This document shows positions 1 through 5,884 of a stretch of 6,369 nucleotides of DNA, piece after piece. Source of the stretch: an uncultured Microbacteriaceae bacterium (GTDB lineage: Bacteria > Actinomycetota > Actinomycetes > Actinomycetales > Microbacteriaceae); contig CAMLMQ010000171.1 of assembly GCA_946481135.1 (NCBI GenBank), positions 1-6,369 on the forward strand. Reading direction: 5' to 3'. Made by a program: the position numbers and the translations under genes. Within the stretch, counting starts at the first letter, position 1, and every line of letters starts with the position of its first letter. Below the pieces are notes generated by a model, which saw nothing but the letters and a program-made list of their open reading frames with translations, was not told the origin of the DNA and did not search any database.

Positions 1-170
1 GACTGCATCGCGAGGTTCACGAGGTTGGCGCTCGACAGGAAGCTCGGGTTCGCGATCTGGAAGACGATCCAGATGACGGCGAGCACCCCGAGCGGCGGCA
101 GCGCGCTCCAGCCGTTGGCGCCGAGCCGGGCGGCGAGGGACGGCGACGGCCCGAGGGGCTCGCGGCTCAC
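1..170 (-). CDS. xylH: Sugar ABC transporter permease, N-terminal part (xylose-type, XylH-like)
   Basis: Only the first 56 codons are present; the rest lies beyond base 1. The GTG start (170-168) overlaps the TGA of the ATPase gene in a GTGA, and a strong Shine-Dalgarno GGAGGG (182-177) sits 6 nt upstream, so the start is well supported. The peptide begins MSREPLGPSP, has a short cytoplasmic leader, then a hydrophobic segment at about residues 27-41 (GVLAVIWIVFQIANP) followed by a SxxNLxNLxxQ-like stretch. That pattern is typical of the first membrane helix and loop of CUT2-family permeases (RbsC/XylH/AraH). It would form the membrane channel of the importer encoded by the two genes upstream. 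The name XylH rests on those neighbours; the visible part alone cannot tell xylose from ribose or another monosaccharide. Confidence 0.8.
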   Translation of the reverse strand, partial: MSREPLGPSPSLAARLGANGWSALPPLGVLAVIWIVFQIANPSFLSSANLVNLAMQ

Positions 171-982
171 CGACGTCCCTCCACGCGGCGCAGCGGCACG
201 GGAGGCCGGGGCTCGGCGGCCGCCTCGGCGAGGCCGCCACCCATGATCGCCGCGATGACCTGCTCGCTCGTCGTCTCGGCGGCGCGGAACTCGCCCGCGT
301 TGCGACCGAGCCGCAGAACGACCACCCGGTCGGCGATCGACAGCACGTCGGCGATGTGGTGGCTCACGAGCACGACGGCGACGCCGCGCTCCCGGACCCG
401 CTCGACGAGGTTGAGCACCTCGACGCCCTGCGTGACGCTGAGGGATGCCGTGGGCTCGTCGAGCAGCAGGACACGCGGCTCCGAGACGAGCGAGCGGGCG
501 ATCGCGACCATCTGACGCTGCCCGCCCGAGAGCGCGGCGACGGTCGTGCGCGCCGGCGGAATGCGCACCCCCAGGCTGCGCAGCAGCTCGGCGGTGCGAC
601 GCTCCATCTCGACCTCGTCGACGAACCCGGCTCGCGTCGGCTCCTGGCCGAGCCAGAGATTGTCGACGAGATCCATCGGCTCGGCGAGCGCGAGGTCTTG
701 ATGCACCGCCGCCATCCCGAGGCTGCGGGCGCGGCGCGGCGTGCCGATCGTGACGGGGGAGCCGTCGATGCGGATCTCGCCCCCGTCGGCGGCGATGAGT
801 CCCGAGAGCACGCCGACGAGGGTCGACTTGCCCGCGCCGTTGTCGCCGACCAGGGCGACGATCTCGCCCGCGTGCACCTGGAGGTCGACGCCGTCGAGGG
901 CGCGCACGGCCCCGAACCGCCGGGAGATCCCGCGCAGATCGAGCACAGGGGTGGGCGCCTGCCGCTCCGTCGCCGACATCAT
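167..982 (-). CDS. xylG: Sugar ABC transporter ATP-binding protein, single-domain (XylG-like)
   Basis: This 271-residue cytoplasmic ATPase would power sugar import. All nucleotide-binding motifs are present: Walker A GDNGAGKST (46-54, K52), Q-loop Q95, signature LSGGQ (151-155), Walker B VLLLDEP (171-177, catalytic E176) and switch histidine H208. The order and the DNGAGKST and VHQDLAL wording fit the monosaccharide (CUT2) group. Most CUT2 ATPases (RbsA, E. coli XylG) are about 500 residues with two fused ABC domains; this has one, as in FrcA-like and several actinobacterial XylG-like proteins, so it presumably works as a homodimer. The ATG (982-980) overlaps the binding-protein stop in ATGA; a second ATG follows at once, and no good Shine-Dalgarno is visible, so translation is probably coupled. 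The last 20 or so residues are an Ala/Pro/Arg-rich tail without a recognisable motif. Confidence 0.9.
   Translation of the reverse strand: MMSATERQAPTPVLDLRGISRRFGAVRALDGVDLQVHAGEIVALVGDNGAGKSTLVGVLSGLIAADGGEIRIDGSPVTIGTPRRARSLGMAAVHQDLALAEPMDLVDNLWLGQEPTRAGFVDEVEMERRTAELLRSLGVRIPPARTTVAALSGGQRQMVAIARSLVSEPRVLLLDEPTASLSVTQGVEVLNLVERVRERGVAVVLVSHHIADVLSIADRVVVLRLGRNAGEFRAAETTSEQVIAAIMGGGLAEAAAEPRPPVPLRRVEGRR
177..182 (-). promoter_or_regulatory. Ribosome binding site of the permease gene
   Basis: GGAGGG on the minus strand, 6 nt before the GTG at 170, lies within the last codons (VEGRR) of the ATPase gene. It is the strongest Shine-Dalgarno in the window and fixes the permease start. The other two importer genes have no comparable site, so the permease may be translated more independently of its upstream neighbour. 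Confidence 0.7.
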
Positions 983-2070
983 GCCCCCAACCTAGGAGAT
1001 CCGCGGGCGACGGGAAGACCGGCGTCCGCGCACTGCGCGCGCAGCTCGGGCGTGCAGATGTCGTCGACCGTGTACAGGCCGGCGGCGAGGATGACCCGGT
1101 CGATGTCGTCGCGCGTCACGAGGGTCGGGTCGAGCACGACCGCGGGCACGCCCCCGAGGGTCGACGTCGCGGTCGGCTCACGGCCCGCGGCGAGCGCCGC
1201 CGCCGCTTCGGCCGCGACACGGGCCTGCGCGGCGATGTCCTTGAAGACGGTCGCGTACTGCGTGCCGGTCAGGATGCGCTGCAGCGCCGCGAGGTCGGCG
1301 TCCTGTCCCGTGACGATCGGTGTCGTGTCGAGTCCCGCGGTGCGGAACGCCGCGACCGCGGCCCCGGCGAGGCCGTCGTTGCCGGCGTACACGCCGTCGA
1401 TGCGGTCGCCGAACTGCGAGACCTGGGTCGCCATCCACTCCTGGGCGCGCGCCGCGCTCCAGCCCGGCACGTCGTGCCGCGCGAGCACCGGGATGTCGGC
1501 GGCGCGCAGCACACGCTCGAAGCCGGCGGCGAGCTGGGTCGTGTTGGCGTCGTTGGGGTCGCCCGCGAGCACGAGCACCTCGCCCTGCGGTGTGCCGCGT
1601 TCGCGCATGCCCGCGACGAGGGCCTCCGCCTGCAGCACCCCCACCCGCTCGTTGTCGAACGAGACGTAGAAGGCCGCGCCTCCTCCGTCGATCAGGCGGT
1701 CGTAGCTGACGACGGGCACGCCGAGGGCGGCCGCCGTGTCGACGATCGTGCGGGCCGCGACCTGGTCGACGGGGTTCACGACGAGCACGTCGGCGCCGGC
1801 GGCGAGCGCGGACTCGGCCTGCTCGAGCTGCCGCGTGGCGCTGCCGCCCGCGTTGGCGTAGATGACCCGGAAGTCCCCTTCCGCCGCGAGCCGCTCCTCG
1901 AAGAGCGGGCGGTCGAGCCGTTCGTACCGCGCGGTCGCGCTCTCCGGGAGGAGGAGCGCGACGACGCCGTCGTGCGGCGGATCCTCGGGGGCGGCGCATC
2001 CTGTCGAGGCCGCGAGCAGGGCGGCGAGCGCGACGGCGAGAGCCGGACCGGACCGGCGACCGCGGCGCAC
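979..2070 (-). CDS. xylF: Sugar ABC transporter substrate-binding lipoprotein (D-xylose-binding XylF-like)
   Basis: The 363-residue product begins with a lipoprotein signal peptide: basic MRRGRRSG, a hydrophobic core (about 9-21), then a lipobox ending STGC with C25 as the likely lipidated residue. The mature protein should be anchored outside the membrane and deliver sugar to the permease. Periplasmic-binding-protein type 1 features follow: VVNPVD (97-102), VSYDRLI (121-127), FYVSFDNERVG (134-144), GDPNDANT (170-177), YAGNDGLAG (228-236) and VTGQDADL (253-260). YDRLI, SFDN, GNDG and GQDAD resemble XylF more than ribose- or galactose-binding proteins. The C-terminus carries a cysteine pair (C339, C347) that could form a disulfide outside the cell. 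The GTG start lies 2 nt after the ROK gene stop, without a clear Shine-Dalgarno, indicating co-transcription and coupling. D-xylose is the most likely ligand but is inferred from motifs. Confidence 0.88.
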   Translation of the reverse strand: MRRGRRSGPALAVALAALLAASTGCAAPEDPPHDGVVALLLPESATARYERLDRPLFEERLAAEGDFRVIYANAGGSATRQLEQAESALAAGADVLVVNPVDQVAARTIVDTAAALGVPVVSYDRLIDGGGAAFYVSFDNERVGVLQAEALVAGMRERGTPQGEVLVLAGDPNDANTTQLAAGFERVLRAADIPVLARHDVPGWSAARAQEWMATQVSQFGDRIDGVYAGNDGLAGAAVAAFRTAGLDTTPIVTGQDADLAALQRILTGTQYATVFKDIAAQARVAAEAAAALAAGREPTATSTLGGVPAVVLDPTLVTRDDIDRVILAAGLYTVDDICTPELRAQCADAGLPVARGSPRLGA

Positions 2071-2072
2071 GA

Positions 2073-3260
2073 TCAGCCCGCGCTCAGCGCGCGTCCCGCA
2101 GCCGACCCGTCGGCGACGTGCAGGGCCGCGAGCAGTGCGCCCCGAACCTCGGGGTCGCCGTCGACGCCCGATCCGACGATCTGCAGGTCGCGCGCGCCGT
2201 CGAGGGCGGCGCGTTCCACGGCGTGGCGCACCGACGCGAGCAGCGTCTCCCCCGTGCGCGCGAGTTCACCGCCGATGACGACGACGTCGGGGTCGAGCAG
2301 GTTCGCGGCACTCGCGACCGCGACTCCGAGATGCTTGCCCGCGTCGGCGATCGCCCGCCGGGAACCCGCCCCGCCGGCCTCGGCATCCGCGATGAGGTCG
2401 CTCAGACGCGTGATGCCCGGGATGCCGGCGAACAGGTCGAGCAGGGCGCGACCCCCCGCCACCGTCTCGAGGCACCCGCGGTTGCCGCAGCGGCAGATGG
2501 CGCCGTTCTCGTCGAGGGTGACGTGCCCGATCTGCCCGGCCCGGCCGCGCGGTCCGCGGAACGGCACGCCGTCGAGCACGATGCCCGACCCGATCGAGTG
2601 CCCGGCGCACACGTACATCGCGACACGCGCGCCGACCGCCGCACCGCTGCGGGCCTCGGCGAGCGCGCCGAGGGTCGCGCCGTGCTCGACGGCGACGGGC
2701 ACGTCGAGGCGGGCGCGCAGCGAGGCGGCGAGGTCGACGCCGTCCCACCCGGGCATCAGCCCGGGCACGGCGAGGCGGAGCGTGTCGGGATCGACCGGAA
2801 CCGGCACGGAGAGCGTCACCGCGAGCAGCTCGCCGAACCCGGCCCCGACGCCGTCGAGCATGTCGCCGACGAGCAGGGCCGCGCGGTCGAGTTCGCGGTC
2901 GTACCGGTGATCGGCCGCGAGCGGCACGTGCTTCTCGGCGACGGTCGTGAGCGCGGAGTCCGCGAGCACGATGTCGAGGGAGCGCGACGAGAAGTGCAGC
3001 GCCGCGACGAGGCCGGTCTGGCGTGTGAGCGACACCTGCACCGCACGGCGCCCGCTCCGGGAGCCGAACGTCGTGCTGAGCACGCCGTTGGCGGAGAGTT
3101 CGCGCACGATGTTCGACACCGTCGCGGCGGAGAGCCCGGTGATGTCGACGAGCTCGATCTGGGCGAGACTGCCGTGCGTCGTGAGGGCGTCGACGATCCG
3201 TTGCCGGTTCGCCTCCCGGAGCGACGCCTGCGAGCCCGGGGGCGCTGAGGGGCGCGCCAT
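2073..3260 (-). CDS. ROK-family transcriptional regulator (XylR/NagC-like) of the downstream sugar importer
   Basis: This 395-residue protein has an N-terminal winged helix-turn-helix (about 14-75: LREANRQRIVDAL, then QIELVDITGLSAATVSNIV) and a C-terminal ROK sugar-kinase-like domain. The ROK signature is clear: H246 in GHVTLD followed by CRCGNRGCLE (256-265), the zinc site. The usual sugar-site ENDAN motif reads EHGAT (192-196), and the N-terminal ATP-binding DxGxT loop is not recognisable. It is therefore almost certainly a DNA-binding sensor rather than a kinase. It leads a tightly packed operon with the binding protein, ATPase and permease, so it probably represses them and itself until the imported sugar binds. 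I chose the ATG at 3260 because the conserved N-terminus begins there and a TAnnnT -10 box lies 6 nt upstream; in-frame starts further up fall inside the beta-glucosidase gene. Confidence 0.88.
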   Translation of the reverse strand: MARPSAPPGSQASLREANRQRIVDALTTHGSLAQIELVDITGLSAATVSNIVRELSANGVLSTTFGSRSGRRAVQVSLTRQTGLVAALHFSSRSLDIVLADSALTTVAEKHVPLAADHRYDRELDRAALLVGDMLDGVGAGFGELLAVTLSVPVPVDPDTLRLAVPGLMPGWDGVDLAASLRARLDVPVAVEHGATLGALAEARSGAAVGARVAMYVCAGHSIGSGIVLDGVPFRGPRGRAGQIGHVTLDENGAICRCGNRGCLETVAGGRALLDLFAGIPGITRLSDLIADAEAGGAGSRRAIADAGKHLGVAVASAANLLDPDVVVIGGELARTGETLLASVRHAVERAALDGARDLQIVGSGVDGDPEVRGALLAALHVADGSAAGRALSAG

Positions 3261-3266
3261 GGGAGA

Positions 3267-3272
3267 ACTGTA
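3267..3272 (-). promoter_or_regulatory. Putative -10 box of the ROK-ABC operon (leaderless start)
   Basis: The minus strand reads TACAGT, which fits the actinobacterial -10 pattern TAnnnT, followed by six bases (TCTCCC) and then the ATG of the ROK gene. There is no Shine-Dalgarno in front of this ATG. The spacing places the transcription start at or within a base or two of the A of ATG, as in leaderless mRNAs, which are common in actinobacteria. No convincing -35 hexamer is visible. This is a pattern-based inference. Confidence 0.45.
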
Positions 3273-3282
3273 CCGGCGGGAG

Positions 3283-3317
3283 GGTCTCGACCGCTCCTGC
3301 GGCGCTACTCGACCACC
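3283..3317. repeat. Palindromic intergenic element between beta-glucosidase and ROK genes (REP-like)
   Basis: The 64-nt gap between the two sugar genes is mostly taken up by an interrupted inverted repeat. The outer parts are GGTCTCGA (3283-3290) and TCGACCACC (3309-3317), and the centre is a perfect CCGC-TCCT-GCGG stem-loop (3291-3302). The outer words match, from memory, a family of short intergenic palindromes common in Microbacteriaceae genomes, with GGTCTCGA at one end and CTACTCGACCA at the other. This copy looks degenerate in the middle. It starts just past the beta-glucosidase stop, so its RNA hairpin could protect the 3' end or slow transcription. There is no T tract, so it is not a standard intrinsic terminator. 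Repetition elsewhere in the genome cannot be seen here. Confidence 0.5.
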
Positions 3318-3324
3318 GGGGTGG

Positions 3325-4704
3325 CTACAGGGAGCGCGTGCGGATGAGCTCCGCGTACCGTCGCCCGGAGTCCTTGACGATGCGCTCCTGCGTCTCGTAG
3401 TCGACCCGCACGACGCCGAAGCGTTTGGCGTACCCGTAGCCCCACTCGAAGTTGTCGAGCAGCGACCACACGAAGTAGCCGCGCACGTCGACGCCCGCCT
3501 CACGCGCCCGAAGGGTCGCGGCGAGGTGCTCCTCGACGTAGCGCACGCGCTCCTCGTCGTGCACGCGCCCGTCGACGACCTCGTCGGCGAACGCCGCGCC
3601 GTTCTCGGTGATGAGCAGCGGCATCCCGGGGTGGTCGGCGTGCAGCCGCAGCAGCAGGGTCTCGAGCGCGTCGGGGGCGATGTTCCAGCCCATGTCGGTG
3701 CGCGGCCCCGGCTGCGGGTGGAACTCGACGCGTTCGCTGCCGGGCCACGGCGACCCGCCCGCGCCCTTGTGCCCGTCGTTGCCGGTACGCGGCGAGCGAC
3801 CGTCCCACTCCGACACCGTCACGGTGGAGTAGTAGTTGACGCCGAGCACGTCGATCGGGGCCGAGATCTTCGCGAGGTCCCCGGGGCGGGTGAACGACCA
3901 GTCGGTGACGCCCGCGGTGTCGAGGATCAGGTCGTCGGGGTAGTCGCCGTTGAGGATCGGGCCGGTGAACGACCGGTTGGCGAGCGCGTCGATGCGGCGC
4001 ACGGCATCCTCGGCGTCGTCGTCGAAGGGACGCGCGACGTGGAAGTTGAGCGTCACCGACACGTCGGGCGCGTTGCGCGCCGCGCGGCGGATCTCGGGGA
4101 CGGCGAGGCCGTGCGCGAGGTTGAGGTGGTGCATCGCGGCGAGCGCCGACGCCCCGTTGGTGCGCCCCGGCGCGTGCGACCCCGATCCGTAGCCGAGGAA
4201 CGCCGAGCACCAGGGCTCGTTGAGCGTCGTCCACATCGCGACCCGGTCGCCGAGCACCTCGACCGTGCGGGCCGCGTACTCGGCGAAGCGCTCGGCGGTG
4301 TCGCGCACGGGCCAGCCGCCGGCATCCTCGAGCTCCTGCGGGAGGTCCCAGTGGTAGAGCGTCGCGACGGGACGGATGCCGCGCGCGAGCAGGCCGTCGA
4401 CGAGACGCGAGTAGAAGGCGACGCCGGCGTCGTTGAGCCCGCCGCGGCCCCCGGGCTGCACGCGCGGCCAGGAGATCGAGAACCGATACGCCTCGAGGCC
4501 GAGGCCCGCGATCAGGTCGAGGTCGGCGTCGAGCCGGTGGTAGTGGTCGGCGGCGACATCGCCGGTGTCGCCGTTCCACGTGCGACCGGGGGTGTGACTG
4601 AAGGTGTCCCAGATCGACGGACCGCGGCCGTCCTCGTGCGCCGCCCCCTCGATCTGATACGCGGCCGTGGCCGCACCCAGCAGGAAGTCGTCGGGGATGC
4701 GCAC
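3325..4704 (-). CDS. GH1 family beta-glucosidase
   Basis: This 459-residue enzyme hydrolyses terminal beta-linked glucose (or galactose/fucose) from cellobiose and other beta-glucosides with retention of configuration. It is the usual length for glycoside hydrolase family 1 and has no signal peptide, so it acts in the cytoplasm on imported sugars. The family N-terminus [15 protein letters not shown] is at 7-21 (Q17 binds the glucose unit), followed by YHWDLPQ (117-123; H118, W119), the acid/base motif TLNEPW (160-165, E163), the nucleophile motif ITENGAA (365-371, E367) and the aglycone/sugar-binding [13 protein letters not shown] (413-425). All catalytic residues are intact. I start it at GTG 4704 because the conserved region begins there; an in-frame ATG at 4743 would add 13 atypical residues encoded within the gene upstream. 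A LacI-type operator and -10 box directly precede it. Cellobiose is the probable substrate, inferred partly from that operator. Confidence 0.93.
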   Translation of the reverse strand: MRIPDDFLLGAATAAYQIEGAAHEDGRGPSIWDTFSHTPGRTWNGDTGDVAADHYHRLDADLDLIAGLGLEAYRFSISWPRVQPGGRGGLNDAGVAFYSRLVDGLLARGIRPVATLYHWDLPQELEDAGGWPVRDTAERFAEYAARTVEVLGDRVAMWTTLNEPWCSAFLGYGSGSHAPGRTNGASALAAMHHLNLAHGLAVPEIRRAARNAPDVSVTLNFHVARPFDDDAEDAVRRIDALANRSFTGPILNGDYPDDLILDTAGVTDWSFTRPGDLAKISAPIDVLGVNYYSTVTVSEWDGRSPRTGNDGHKGAGGSPWPGSERVEFHPQPGPRTDMGWNIAPDALETLLLRLHADHPGMPLLITENGAAFADEVVDGRVHDEERVRYVEEHLAATLRAREAGVDVRGYFVWSLLDNFEWGYGYAKRFGVVRVDYETQERIVKDSGRRYAELIRTRSL

Positions 4705-4711
4705 CCGCCCG

Positions 4712-4717
4712 AGATTA
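4712..4717 (-). promoter_or_regulatory. Putative -10 box of the beta-glucosidase gene (leaderless start)
   Basis: The minus strand reads TAATCT, matching TAnnnT, with 7 nt to the GTG start at 4704. Its first three bases are also the TAA stop of the preceding gene. A TGTAAT reading two bases upstream (4719-4714) is an alternative -10. Only a weak purine-rich GGGCGG touches the start codon, too close for a Shine-Dalgarno. Transcription starting at the GTG itself would put the palindrome at 4724-4737 between -35 and -10. No good -35 is seen. Confidence 0.45.
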
Positions 4718-5863
4718 CAGCTTTGAGAGCGCTCCCACGACATCCTCGACGAGGTCGTCGACGTCCTCGATGCCCACCGAGAGCCGCACGACCGAGTCGG
4801 GCACCTCCAGCTCGGTGCCCTTCACCGAGGCGTGCGTCATCTCCGCGGGGTAGCACGCGAGCGACTCGACGCCGCCGAGCGACTCCGCGAGCTGGAACAG
4901 CGTCATCGACTCGGCGAACCGTCGCGCGGTGGGTCCGTCGGCGAGCTGCACCGAGATCATCCCGCCGAACGACCGCATCTGCGCCGCCGCGAGGGCGTGA
5001 CCCGGGTGGTCGGCGAGCCCCGGGTAGTACACGGCCGCCAGCTTCGGGTGGCCGACGAGCGTCTCGGCGATCGTCTGCGCGTTCGCCGAATGCCGATCCA
5101 TGCGCACCGCGAGCGTCTTGATGCCCCGCATCGTCAGCCACGCATCCATCGGCCCGGGCACGGCGCCCACCGCGAACTGCAGGAACCCGACCCTCTCGGC
5201 CAACTCGCCCGCGGGCAGGACCACCGCACCCCCCAGCACGTCGGAGTGGCCGCCGAGGTACTTCGTCGTCGAATGCACGACGACGTCCGCCCCGAGCGCG
5301 AGCGGCTGCTGCAGGTACGGGGTCGCGAACGTGTTGTCCACGACCACCGTCGCGCCGACCGCGTGCGCGAGCTCGGCGACTGCGGCGATGTCGGTGATCT
5401 TCATGAGCGGGTTGCTCGGCGTCTCGACCCAGACGACCTTCGTCGCGTCGGGCCGGATCGCCGCCCGCACGGCATCCAGGTCGCTCATGTCGACGGTCGA
5501 GAGCGACACGCCCCACGGCACGTGCGCGCGCTGCACGAGGCGGTGGGTGCCGCCGTAGACGTCGTTGCCCATGAGCACGTGGTCGTTCGGGGTGAGCAGC
5601 GCGCGCAGCAGCGTGTCCTCGGCCGCGAGCCCCGACGCGAATGCGAACGCGCGGTCGCCGCCCTCGAGACTCGCGAGCTGCTCCTGCAGCGCGTCGCGGG
5701 TCGGGTTCGTGCCGCGCGTGTACTCGTAGCCGTTGCGGAAGCCGCCGACCCCGTCCTGCACGTACGTCGTCGAGAAGTGGATCGGCGGGATGACCGCGCC
5801 GGTCGTGGCGTCGGCCTCCTGGCCGGCGTGGATGGCGCGGGTGGAGAACTTCTTGTCGTTCAT
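4715..5863 (-). CDS. metB: Cystathionine gamma-synthase / gamma-lyase (Cys/Met metabolism PLP enzyme)
   Basis: This 382-residue cytoplasmic enzyme belongs to the Cys/Met-metabolism PLP family, with the expected homotetramer-forming fold and length. Visible key residues are Y48 and R50 in [11 protein letters not shown] (46-56; phosphate contact across the subunit interface), Y103 (cofactor stacking), D176 in [11 protein letters not shown] (pyridine nitrogen), the PLP lysine K201 in [12 protein letters not shown] (197-208), and SLGGVESL (328-335) with E333. These residues are shared by gamma-synthases (O-acyl-homoserine + cysteine to cystathionine) and gamma-lyases (cystathionine to cysteine), so sequence alone does not decide the direction. 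Its position 21 nt after a cystathionine beta-synthase gene favours the lyase role in reverse transsulfuration, as in the mycobacterial cbs-metB pair; it may do both. A modest GAGAG (5873-5869) lies 5 nt before the ATG. The last codons contain an operator for the next gene. Confidence 0.92.
   Translation of the reverse strand: MNDKKFSTRAIHAGQEADATTGAVIPPIHFSTTYVQDGVGGFRNGYEYTRGTNPTRDALQEQLASLEGGDRAFAFASGLAAEDTLLRALLTPNDHVLMGNDVYGGTHRLVQRAHVPWGVSLSTVDMSDLDAVRAAIRPDATKVVWVETPSNPLMKITDIAAVAELAHAVGATVVVDNTFATPYLQQPLALGADVVVHSTTKYLGGHSDVLGGAVVLPAGELAERVGFLQFAVGAVPGPMDAWLTMRGIKTLAVRMDRHSANAQTIAETLVGHPKLAAVYYPGLADHPGHALAAAQMRSFGGMISVQLADGPTARRFAESMTLFQLAESLGGVESLACYPAEMTHASVKGTELEVPDSVVRLSVGIEDVDDLVEDVVGALSKL
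4724..4737. promoter_or_regulatory. CebR-like (LacI-family) operator
   Basis: The plus strand reads TGAGAGCGCTCCCA. It differs at one base (third position A for G) from the 14-bp palindrome TGGGAGCGCTCCCA, the site of the cellobiose-responsive repressors CebR in Streptomyces and CelR in Thermobifida, which control cellulose-use genes including a GH1 beta-glucosidase. It lies 20 nt before the beta-glucosidase GTG and inside the last codons (VGALS) of the transsulfuration gene. I saw no second copy in the window. The regulator would have to be encoded elsewhere; another LacI-family member with the same AGCGCT core is possible. Confidence 0.65.
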
Positions 5864-5884
5864 TGGGTCTCTCGCGGGAAGGCG

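Noticed and set aside
1474..2910. Other long plus-strand open frames (1474-2910, 356-1669, 2118-3248)
   Set aside because: All lie opposite the ROK, XylF-like and ATPase genes, are of low complexity, and lack a Shine-Dalgarno or recognisable motifs.
3313..3324. Intrinsic terminator just after the beta-glucosidase stop (CCACC-CC-GGTGG)
   Set aside because: The stem is only 4-5 bp with a tiny loop and has no T tract; it is more simply read as the end of the palindromic element.
3261..3503. Longer ROK protein starting at 3503
   Set aside because: The 81 extra residues lie in the beta-glucosidase gene and the palindrome, are Ser/Arg/Thr-rich without similarity to a regulator, and would place the helix-turn-helix abnormally far inside the protein.
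4705..4743. Longer beta-glucosidase starting at ATG 4743
   Set aside because: The extra 13 residues are not family-like, overlap the end of the metB-like gene, and would be encoded across the operator and -10 box.
2947..5121. A 724-codon open frame on the plus strand
   Set aside because: It runs antisense to three well-supported genes. Its translation is Arg/Gly/Ala/Val/Glu-rich with no domain pattern, as expected where GC-rich codons leave the opposite strand free of stops.
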